Of a stretch of DNA of 64,000 bases, positions 57,651 through 64,000 are shown piece by piece (the stretch's first letter is position 1; each line of letters begins with the position of its first letter). The notes beneath the pieces are model-generated. The model was given only the letters and a program-made list of their open reading frames with translations. It did no database searches and was not told where the DNA came from. A program made the position numbers and the translations under genes. This DNA is from Microbacterium sp. 3J1 (GTDB lineage Bacteria > Actinomycetota > Actinomycetes > Actinomycetales > Microbacteriaceae): the NCBI RefSeq assembly GCF_001049495.1, contig NZ_CDWI01000002.1, positions 62,001-126,000 of the forward strand, written 5' to 3'.

Positions 57651-58961
57651 ATGCCTCGCCGTCGCATCCTCACCCTCCGCGGCACGGCCGCGCTCCTCGC
57701 CGGGATCGGATGCATCATCGCGGCGAACATGCTCGGTGCGGCGATACTCCTCCACGTCGGGGTCCTGTTCCTGGCGCTCACCGTGCTCGCGATGATCGTC
57801 GTCGCTCTGCCCCGCCGGTCGGGCACGGTCGCGCGACAGATATCGACGGACCTGCTGACCGTGTCGGAGACGTCGCGGGTCACGCTGCGGTTCGGGCTCC
57901 GCGCGCTGCGGGTACCGCGCGCCATGTGGCGCGACGTCCTTCCCCCGGCCGTCTCGGGCGACTCCGCCGGGGAGTATCCGCCCGAGTCGGGTCAGCTCAG
58001 CTACCTCATCACCGGGGTGCGTCGCGGGGTGTGGCCGATCGGTCCGCTGGTGCTGCGCACGGTCGACCCGTTCGGCCTCGCACAGCGCGAACAGGCGTTC
58101 GGCGACACGCGGACGGTGACGGTCGTACCCGAGGTCTACACGCTCGCGGCCCTGACGGTGCGGGTCGGCGCGGCAGGCGGCACGGCGCAGACCTCCTCGA
58201 GCAGGCTCGGGCAGGGCAGCGACAACCTCTCGCCGCGGCGGTACATCCCGGGCGACTCCATGCGGCGCATCCACTGGCGCGCCACTGCGCACCGCGGCCA
58301 ACTCATGGTCCGGCAGGAGGAGGAGGAGTCCAGCCCGGATGCGCTCGTCGTGCTCGACCGCGCCGCAGCCCGGTGGGCGCGTCCGGGCGAAGCCGAGGAC
58401 CCGACGTTCGAGGCCGCCGTCTCGCTGTGCGCCTCTGTGGCCGTGCACCTCATGCAGGAGGGCTACGGCGTCGACGTGATCGACAGCTCGGGTGCGGTAC
58501 TCGGAACCCTGCGCGGACACGAGGACGACCGCGACGGACTGCTCGTCGCCCTCGCCCTCGTCGCCCCGCGCGGCGAGTCCCGCGACCTGGCTACCCTCGT
58601 CGGGGGCACGCCTCCCGGCCCGCTCGTCTATATCACCGGGGACATCGACGAGGAGGACGCGGGGCTCCTCCGCCCGTCCGGAGCGGCCGCTCCCGTGCTG
58701 TTCGCCACGGCGGCTCAGCCCGGTGCCGCAGAGGCGGCGACGCAGCACGGCTGGCGCTTCTCCGCGCTCGGCGATGACGTCGCGGCGGCATGGGAAGACG
58801 CTCTTCCGGAGCGGATCGGCGGGACCGCCCCCGAAGGGCCGTTCGCCTCTGCATCCGGGCCTGCCTCTGCATCCGGGCCCGCCTCCACGCCCGGGCCCGC
58901 CTCCACGCCCGCCCCTTCGGGAGCGCCGGGTTCTGCGGGAGGGCGTCATGTTCAAGGCTGA
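57651..58961 (+). CDS. DUF58 domain protein
   Basis: 436 aa. Two membrane helices lie near the N-terminus (about 8-50). The DUF58 signature is present at about 200-230 (NLSPRRYIPGDSMRRIHWRATAHRGQLMVRQ), followed by a VWA-like fold. The last 45 residues contain four six-residue repeats (ASASGP, ASTPGP) encoded by 18-base tandem repeats. It is the usual partner of MoxR and transglutaminase proteins. Its stop overlaps the next start by 14 bases. Confidence 0.92.
   Translation: MPRRRILTLRGTAALLAGIGCIIAANMLGAAILLHVGVLFLALTVLAMIVVALPRRSGTVARQISTDLLTVSETSRVTLRFGLRALRVPRAMWRDVLPPAVSGDSAGEYPPESGQLSYLITGVRRGVWPIGPLVLRTVDPFGLAQREQAFGDTRTVTVVPEVYTLAALTVRVGAAGGTAQTSSSRLGQGSDNLSPRRYIPGDSMRRIHWRATAHRGQLMVRQEEEESSPDALVVLDRAAARWARPGEAEDPTFEAAVSLCASVAVHLMQEGYGVDVIDSSGAVLGTLRGHEDDRDGLLVALALVAPRGESRDLATLVGGTPPGPLVYITGDIDEEDAGLLRPSGAAAPVLFATAAQPGAAEAATQHGWRFSALGDDVAAAWEDALPERIGGTAPEGPFASASGPASASGPASTPGPASTPAPSGAPGSAGGRHVQG
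58845..58916 (+). repeat. 18-base tandem repeat inside the DUF58 gene
   Basis: Four units of 18 bases (GCCTCTGCATCCGGGCCT and variants) encode a Pro/Ala/Ser tail. The unit length keeps the frame, so copy number can vary without frameshift. Confidence 0.9.
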
Positions 58962-61206
58962 GAGCGCGGCCGCGTCGCGGCCGGAGACGCTGCAGTGGCA
59001 CCGCGAGCACGAGACGCCGCCGAGCCGGGTCGTGCCTGCGGTGCTGGCCGCCGTGGCCGGAGTGATCGCCATGTGGCCCTTCACGTCCGTCATCCAGCCC
59101 GGGGCATGGTCCTTCGCGGTGCTGGCGGTGATCGTCGTGACGGCCATCACCGGCGTGGGCGTGCGGACGCTGCTGCGCCGCCGCAGCTCCTGGGTGCGCG
59201 ATCTCGCGAGCATCGTGGCGCAGGCCGCCGCGGCCGTCGGCACCGTGACGCTCCTCGTCGCGGGCGATACCGCGGTCTTCGGCGTCGTCCCCACCGAGCT
59301 GACGTTCACCACCTTCCAGGGACTCGCCGCCTCCGCCTGGGAGGAGGTCGTCTTCGGTTCGGCTCCGCTCGAGGCCACGCCCGGCCTCGAAGCGGTCATG
59401 GCGCTGGGATTCGCGGTCGTCGCTATCCTCCTCGACCAGCTCGTCGCACAGCGCGGCGCCGTGATCGCCTCACTCCTCACCGCGGTGGTCGGCGCGATGC
59501 CGATGATCGTCACGCTCGGCGGCACCGACGTCGTGTGGTTCGTGGCCCTCGGCATCCTCGTCCTCGTCCTGCTGCGGTACACGGCGGGCCAGGACCCCGA
59601 GTCCCCGCGGCGCTCGTCGGGGGTGGTGGCGGCGGGCCTCGGCGTGGCCGCCCTCGCCTCGACGCTCGTCATCGCGCCGGCGCTGCCCGTGTCGACCACG
59701 CTCGCAGGAACCGGCGTGGGCGTCACCGTCGACGCCTCGCTGCGTCTCGGTGACGATCTGCGCCAGCCGAATCCCGTCGAGGTGCTGACGTTGGCGACGA
59801 CCGCCGACACGGCACCGTACCTGCGCCTCACCACCCTGTCGCAGTTCAACGGTCGCATCTGGCAGCCCGATCGCGGCGACCTCCAGGCGCAGAGCGAGGG
59901 ATTCGGCCCCGACGAATGGTCGACGGACATCGGCGCGGAGGACCAGAGCACCTCCATCCGCATCCTGCGGATGTCGAGCTCGTGGCTGCCCGTGCCGTAT
60001 CCGGCCGTGAGCGTGCAGGGGCTGCCGGCGGCGTGGCGCCTGAGTCCTGACAACCGCACGATCGCCGCGCGCGATGCGGATGCCGTCGGCAACGACTACA
60101 CGGTCCGCTCGGCGCGCGTCTCACCGACCCTCGAGCAGATCCGGGCACTGCCTGCCGCGGATCCGGTCGGCGACCCCGACGCGGAGCCGGTCGACCTGCC
60201 CGACGTCATCGGCGAGACCGCTCGCGAGGTGACGGCTGAGGAGACGAACGACTACGACCGGCTCATCGCGATGCAGTCATGGTTCCGCAGCCAGTTCGCG
60301 TACTCGCTGGAGACGCCGGTCGACGAGGGTTTCGACGGCACGGGCGCAGACGCGGTGGCGCAGTTCCTCGACGAGCGCTCCGGCTACTGCATCCACTTCG
60401 CCGGCGCCTTCGCCCTCATGGCCGAGAGTCTCGGCATGGAGGTGCGCATCGTCGTGGGCTACCTCCCCGGTGTGCGGACCGACAGCACCCGGGGCGAGGA
60501 GGCGGTCTACTCCGTGTCGAGCGACCAGCTGCACTCGTGGCCCGAGGTGCTCTTCCCCGGCGTGGGCTGGGTGCCGTTCGAGCCGACGGCATCGCTCGGA
60601 GTGCCCACGGCGTTCGTCGCCGGCTCGACGTCGGGGGGCGGCGCCGACGGCGCCGACGCTCCCGCTCCGACGACCGCACCCAGCGCTGAGCAGTCGTCCG
60701 GCCCCGAGATCGAGCGCGGCGACACGGACGAGGCCGCGGGAACGACCGGCCAGCTCCGCACTCTCGACCCGACGCCCGTGACGCTCGCCACCCTCGGGAT
60801 CCTCGTGCTGCTGCTTCTTCCCGCTCTGATACGCCTGTCGGCTCGGTCGGCCCGCCGGGGCCGCGCGCGACGCGGGGATGCGGCATCCGCATGGACGGAG
60901 CTGCGCGCGACGATGCTCGATCTGGGCATCCCGCTCTCGGATGCCGAGTCTCCGCGGCGGCGCGGCGCCGATCTCGTACGCGACAACGGAGTGGATGCGA
61001 ACACGATGCGCGTTCTCACGGATGCCGTCGAGCAGGCGAGCTACGCGCGGCCTTCCTCCGAGCGGTCGGAGCAGCTGGACGCCGCACTGAGCGCCGCGCT
61101 TCGGCGGCTGCGGCAGGGCGTCGACAGGCCCGCGCGGGTGCGGGCCTTCCTGCTGCCGCGGTCGCTGTTCGCGAGCCGCCGCACGGACGGCCCCGTGCTG
61201 GCGTAG
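58948..61206 (+). CDS. Transglutaminase-like membrane protein (DUF3488/DUF4129 type)
   Basis: 752 aa. The N-terminal membrane block (DUF3488, about 28-230) has several helices. An extracellular transglutaminase-like domain follows, with Cys near 480 (SGYCIHFAGAFALMAESLG), His near 528 (QLHSWPEVLF) and a conserved WVPFEPT. Another helix lies near 610-630, and a cytoplasmic C-terminal DUF4129 segment follows. It completes the MoxR-DUF58-transglutaminase operon found in many actinobacteria; the substrate is unknown. ATG 58948 lies inside the DUF58 end. Confidence 0.92.
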   Translation: MFKAESAAASRPETLQWHREHETPPSRVVPAVLAAVAGVIAMWPFTSVIQPGAWSFAVLAVIVVTAITGVGVRTLLRRRSSWVRDLASIVAQAAAAVGTVTLLVAGDTAVFGVVPTELTFTTFQGLAASAWEEVVFGSAPLEATPGLEAVMALGFAVVAILLDQLVAQRGAVIASLLTAVVGAMPMIVTLGGTDVVWFVALGILVLVLLRYTAGQDPESPRRSSGVVAAGLGVAALASTLVIAPALPVSTTLAGTGVGVTVDASLRLGDDLRQPNPVEVLTLATTADTAPYLRLTTLSQFNGRIWQPDRGDLQAQSEGFGPDEWSTDIGAEDQSTSIRILRMSSSWLPVPYPAVSVQGLPAAWRLSPDNRTIAARDADAVGNDYTVRSARVSPTLEQIRALPAADPVGDPDAEPVDLPDVIGETAREVTAEETNDYDRLIAMQSWFRSQFAYSLETPVDEGFDGTGADAVAQFLDERSGYCIHFAGAFALMAESLGMEVRIVVGYLPGVRTDSTRGEEAVYSVSSDQLHSWPEVLFPGVGWVPFEPTASLGVPTAFVAGSTSGGGADGADAPAPTTAPSAEQSSGPEIERGDTDEAAGTTGQLRTLDPTPVTLATLGILVLLLLPALIRLSARSARRGRARRGDAASAWTELRATMLDLGIPLSDAESPRRRGADLVRDNGVDANTMRVLTDAVEQASYARPSSERSEQLDAALSAALRRLRQGVDRPARVRAFLLPRSLFASRRTDGPVLA

Positions 61207-61246
61207 TCACGGGCAGGCGGGTGCGGGCCGCCGGTGCGGGTCGCGG

Positions 61247-61312
61247 GGTCGGGCTCGCTGGTGCCGGGTGCGGGGTCGGGCTCGCTGGTGCCGGGTGCGG
61301 GGTCGGGCTCGC
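61247..61312. repeat. 27-base tandem repeat between convergent genes
   Basis: Two full units (61247-61273, 61274-61300) of a 27-base sequence starting GGTCGGGCTCGCTGGTGCCG and a partial third fill the gap between the transglutaminase and trhO genes. No gene is seen in it. Confidence 0.9.
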
Positions 61313-61317
61313 CGTGG

Positions 61318-62208
61318 TCAGGCCGCGTGCGCCTCGCAGCGTGCCGAGCCGCAGTCCTCGCACACGACGAACTGCGTGCGGCACGAGAGATCGGGGCAGT
61401 TCGCGGTGCGGTTGGTCGCCGCACCGCATGCGACGCACTCGCCGATGACGGCGGCGTGGTCGGAGAAGTCGACGGAACCGCGCTTGTCGAACACGTACAG
61501 CGAACCCTCCCACAGGCCGTCGTCGCCGTACTTCTCTCCGTACCGGACGATGCCGCCCTCGAGCTGGTAGACCTCGCCGAATCCTCTCGCGGTCATCAGA
61601 CTGGACAGCACCTCGCAGCGGATGCCGCCCGTGCAGTAGGTGACGACGGGCTTGCCCTTGAGATCGTCGTACTCGCCCGAGTCGAGCAGCTGCACGAAGT
61701 CCCGCGTCGTCTCTGCATCAGGCACGACCGCACCTCGGAAACGGCCGATCTGCGCCTCGAGGGCATTGCGACCGTCGAAGAAGACGACCTCCTCGCCCCT
61801 CTGGTCCATCAGCTCATGGAGCGCCTCGGGGCTGAGCCTCGTGCCGCCGCCGACGACCCCGCCCTCGTCGACGCGCAGCTCGCCGGGCGCCCCGAACGAC
61901 ACGATCTCGTCGCGCACCTTGACGCTGAGCTTGGGGAAGTCGACGCTGCGGCCGTCGGCGTCGACGCCGGTGCCCTCGCTCCACTTGATGTCGGTGTCGC
62001 GGAAGGGCACGTACGACCGGAAGGACCGCGCCCACTTCTTCAGCGCGAGCAGGTCGCCGCCGAGCGTGCCGTTGACGCCGTCCTTCGAGATGAGCACCCG
62101 CCCGCGCAGGCCCAGCGCCTCGCCGAGGTCGCGCTGCCAGACCCTGATCGCCTCGGGGTCGGCGAGCGGTGTGAAGACGTAGAAGAGGACGATCTTGGGG
62201 GTTGCCAC
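61318..62208 (-). CDS. trhO: tRNA uridine(34) hydroxylase, rhodanese family
   Basis: 296 aa. An N-terminal ferredoxin-like domain ([29 protein letters not shown]) precedes a rhodanese domain with catalytic Cys192 in [11 protein letters not shown]. The C-terminus carries a cluster of Cys ([20 protein letters not shown]) that may bind zinc. TrhO/YceA uses oxygen to make 5-hydroxyuridine at tRNA position 34. The GTG start is at 62208. It stands alone. Confidence 0.92.
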   Translation of the reverse strand: MATPKIVLFYVFTPLADPEAIRVWQRDLGEALGLRGRVLISKDGVNGTLGGDLLALKKWARSFRSYVPFRDTDIKWSEGTGVDADGRSVDFPKLSVKVRDEIVSFGAPGELRVDEGGVVGGGTRLSPEALHELMDQRGEEVVFFDGRNALEAQIGRFRGAVVPDAETTRDFVQLLDSGEYDDLKGKPVVTYCTGGIRCEVLSSLMTARGFGEVYQLEGGIVRYGEKYGDDGLWEGSLYVFDKRGSVDFSDHAAVIGECVACGAATNRTANCPDLSCRTQFVVCEDCGSARCEAHAA

Positions 62209-62281
62209 CCAGAGATCCTACGTCGGCCGTCTGGCGGTCCGATCACCGGCCGGCGCCGCGCGGGCTGCTGTGCGTCAGGAA

Positions 62282-62337
62282 GTCACGAGGTCACGAGGTC
62301 ACGAGGTCACGATGTCACGAGGTCACGAGGTCACGTC
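62282..62337. repeat. 8-base tandem repeat at the end of an ABC permease gene
   Basis: Seven consecutive units of GTCACGAG (unit 4 GTCACGAT, unit 7 GTCACGTC) run through the stop codon (62323-62325) and last codons of the permease gene read on the minus strand. The unit is not a multiple of three. Confidence 0.95.
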
Positions 62338-63060
62338 GCGTTTCATGAACGCCACTCCCCCGGCCAGCAGCGCCGCCACCACCCAACCGGCCGTGACGAA
62401 CGCCGCGACGGAGCCGTCCAGGCTGTCCTCCGGCATGACGCCCACCGCGGCGAGGTCGAAACGGAAGGCTTGGAGCATCGCGAGCAGAGGCAGGTAGACG
62501 GCCCCGACCTTCCAGAACATGGCCACGAGGATCGACGCCCCCATCGACATCGACACGAGGAAGAGGGCGACGAGATGCGCCTGCACGACGACCCCGAAGC
62601 CCATTCCCCAGAGGCCCGCCACGGCGCCGAGCGCGAGCGCGGATCCGATCGACGGGAGATCGATCGCGACGCCTCCCATGGCGACCGCGAGCGCCGTGTG
62701 GCCGCCGGCCACCGCTGCGAGCGCGACGACCGAGCCACCGACGGCGGACGCAGGGACCCTGGCCAGCAGGGTCGCCCACCGAGGTTGCAGCATCAGACGT
62801 TGGGCGACGACACCGTCGCGTCGGTCGATCGTGTAGCGGAAGGACCCGTAGACCGCGGCCAGGACCGCCCCGTAGGTCGCGAGGACGGCGCTGAACGGCG
62901 CGGTGAGAGTTTCACGGGCATCGGCCGGGGCATCCGCGAACTCCGGTGGGATGCTCGTCGCCAGAGAGAGCGACATCAGGAACGCCGCCACGGCCACCCA
63001 GAGGAGCACGACGTCGCCCGCGAGGCCGCGGGCTTGAGCTCGAAGAGCCTGGCCGATCAC
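62323..63060 (-). CDS. ABC-2 type transporter permease (second subunit)
   Basis: 245 aa with six predicted membrane helices and an extracytoplasmic loop after helix 1 rich in Pro/Ala/Asp. GTG 63060 is chosen because GGAGGAGGG precedes it and it overlaps the upstream permease stop (GTGA). The C-terminus RDVTS runs into an octamer repeat. It probably forms a heterodimeric exporter with the neighbouring permease, powered by the ATPase cut by the right edge. The substrate is unknown. Confidence 0.8.
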   Translation of the reverse strand: MIGQALRAQARGLAGDVVLLWVAVAAFLMSLSLATSIPPEFADAPADARETLTAPFSAVLATYGAVLAAVYGSFRYTIDRRDGVVAQRLMLQPRWATLLARVPASAVGGSVVALAAVAGGHTALAVAMGGVAIDLPSIGSALALGAVAGLWGMGFGVVVQAHLVALFLVSMSMGASILVAMFWKVGAVYLPLLAMLQAFRFDLAAVGVMPEDSLDGSVAAFVTAGWVVAALLAGGVAFMKRDVTS

Positions 63061-63785
63061 GCGGCCCTCCTCCGCCACCGGATCCAGGCGACTGCGACGA
63101 GCCCGGCGGCCCAGGCGAGCCCGATGCCGAGCGCGGGCGCGAACTCGAGCAGCCGGTCCTGATAGCGGGGAACGCTCAACGCCGCGAGAACGAGCCCGGG
63201 CGAGAACTTCGCCACCTCCGGTGCCGTTCGCAGCAGCGCGAACTCCACGGCCATCGGGAAGACGAGGACGATCGCCGCCGTGACGTAGTAGTTACGGCTG
63301 ATCCAGCCGATGGCACCCCCGATGAGAGACCCAAGGATCGCGCCGATCAGGGCGCCTGCGTAGATCCGCCACGCATCGGGGGTGAGGACAAGCGCCAGCC
63401 CGTCCTGTGCCAGGAGGACGGCGACCCCCACGGTCCAGGCGATGAGGATGCCGATCGTCAGTGCGACCGCGACGAGGACGCCGGACGCGAGCTTGCCCGA
63501 GAAGGCACGGGGGAAGCCGACGCCGGTGAGCGTTCTGTCCATCGAGCCGTAGTAGTACTCGCGCGTGACACCGTAGGCCCCGACGAATGCCGCCGAGATC
63601 GCGCACCAGGCGAGCGGCTCCAGAAGACGCGTGGTCGCTGCGCCCGCGTCGATCCCGACGAGAACGAAGCGCGACCCGTCGGAGAACAGCACGAACAGCG
63701 GCATGAGAAGCGCGACGAGGTACACCGCCAGGATGGAGAACCCGCTCACCGCACGCAGCACTTCACTTCTGATGGCGTTTCTCAT
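63057..63785 (-). CDS. ABC-2 type transporter permease (first subunit)
   Basis: 242 aa with six membrane helices: RSEVLRAVSGFSILAVYLVALLM opens the protein and the long loop EYYYGSMDRTLTGVGFPRAF is the cytoplasmic coupling region typical of ABC-2 permeases. Its ATG overlaps the ATPase stop by four bases and its own stop overlaps the next permease start, giving a tightly coupled operon. The export substrate cannot be read from the sequence. Confidence 0.82.
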   Translation of the reverse strand: MRNAIRSEVLRAVSGFSILAVYLVALLMPLFVLFSDGSRFVLVGIDAGAATTRLLEPLAWCAISAAFVGAYGVTREYYYGSMDRTLTGVGFPRAFSGKLASGVLVAVALTIGILIAWTVGVAVLLAQDGLALVLTPDAWRIYAGALIGAILGSLIGGAIGWISRNYYVTAAIVLVFPMAVEFALLRTAPEVAKFSPGLVLAALSVPRYQDRLLEFAPALGIGLAWAAGLVAVAWIRWRRRAA

Positions 63786-64000
63786 GCGGATGCTCCTTCG
63801 ACGAGGTCGAAGTACTTGCTCTCGAGCGAGTCGGCGTCACTCGTGACGAGGTCTTCCAGTCGTCCGGCGAAGAGCGCGCGTCGTTTGATGACGACCACCT
63901 GGTCGACGACCTGTTCGAGCTCGGAGAGCTGATGGCTGGCGATCAGCACGGTGCCGCCGCGTCGTGCGTAGTCACGGAGGAACCGGCGGAGCCAGCGGAT
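63782..64000 (-). CDS. ABC transporter ATP-binding protein, C-terminal fragment at window edge
   Basis: The last 72 codons are visible. RWLRRFLRDYARRGGTVLIASHQLSELEQVVDQVVVI contains the switch His of ABC ATPases (IASHQLSE); a short C-terminal tail ends LVEGASA. The Walker and signature motifs lie beyond the right edge. It overlaps the permease ATG by four bases. Confidence 0.88.
   Translation of the reverse strand: MRWLRRFLRDYARRGGTVLIASHQLSELEQVVDQVVVIKRRALFAGRLEDLVTSDADSLESKYFDLVEGASA

Overview
The window looks like chromosome of a high-GC actinomycete of the family Microbacteriaceae, most likely Microbacterium or a close relative. The composition is about 70% G+C, GTG starts and ATGA/GTGA gene overlaps are common, the SRP RNA is of actinobacterial type, and typical actinobacterial families are present: a GlnR-type regulator, RNA degradosome polyphosphate kinase, SigK/RskA with an MPT70/MPT83-like fasciclin lipoprotein, an actinobacterial Tad pilus locus, a PASTA penicillin-binding protein, and malate:quinone oxidoreductase. 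The genus is inferred; no rRNA is present. I see no prophage, insertion sequence, plasmid gene or CRISPR array. Most of the window is core chromosome.

Layout. 1-2058 (minus): YgfZ (cut by the edge), a nitrobindin-like heme protein and two small membrane proteins. 2132-10310 (plus): a phosphate block with a GlnR-type regulator, ppk, a Nudix/histidine-phosphatase fusion and pstSCAB. A PHO-box-like repeat precedes pstS and a weaker one lies at the ppk promoter. 10354-11572: an accessory patch with an AbiEi/DUF559 protein bracketed by two copies of a long palindromic repeat, then a G-rich stretch. 11572-15600: pabC, a candidate structured RNA, a hypothetical gene, and rskA-sigK divergent from the fasciclin lipoprotein, with SigK-like promoters facing both ways. 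15734-19142: tRNA-Lys, a PfpI protein, a CGNR protein, the pncA-DUF1697-M23 operon and tRNA-Thr. 19216-25567 (minus): a secreted hydrolase, holB, tmk and topA. 25666-28545 (minus): a compact tad pilus locus with a promoter and attenuator-like hairpin upstream. 28949-36647: acsA, RidA/DUF4177, a class A PBP, a phosphoesterase, tRNA-Pro, VanZ and a HAD phosphatase.

36704-47975 (mostly minus): lldD with its FadR-type regulator and twin operators, tdk, mqo, asd, lysC, two more palindromic repeats, an EamA transporter, recR and dnaX. 48127-56254 (minus): a GH65 disaccharide phosphorylase with beta-phosphoglucomutase, pta-ackA, and a one-pass lysozyme-like protein overlapping a rhomboid protease gene. 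56352-56443: SRP RNA. 56648-61206 (plus): a MoxR/DUF58/transglutaminase operon. 61318-64000 (minus): TrhO and a three-gene ABC-2 transporter cut by the right edge.

Working together: phosphate uptake and polyphosphate turnover sit side by side under likely PhoP control. SigK and its membrane anti-sigma factor probably drive both themselves and the adjacent surface lipoprotein. Lactate oxidation, acetate activation (Acs, Pta-AckA), malate oxidation and phosphorolytic sugar use make up the carbon metabolism. The least explained material is the dispersed palindromic repeat family and the endonuclease-like gene it flanks, the multi-stem RNA candidate near 12.5 kb, and the tad leader.
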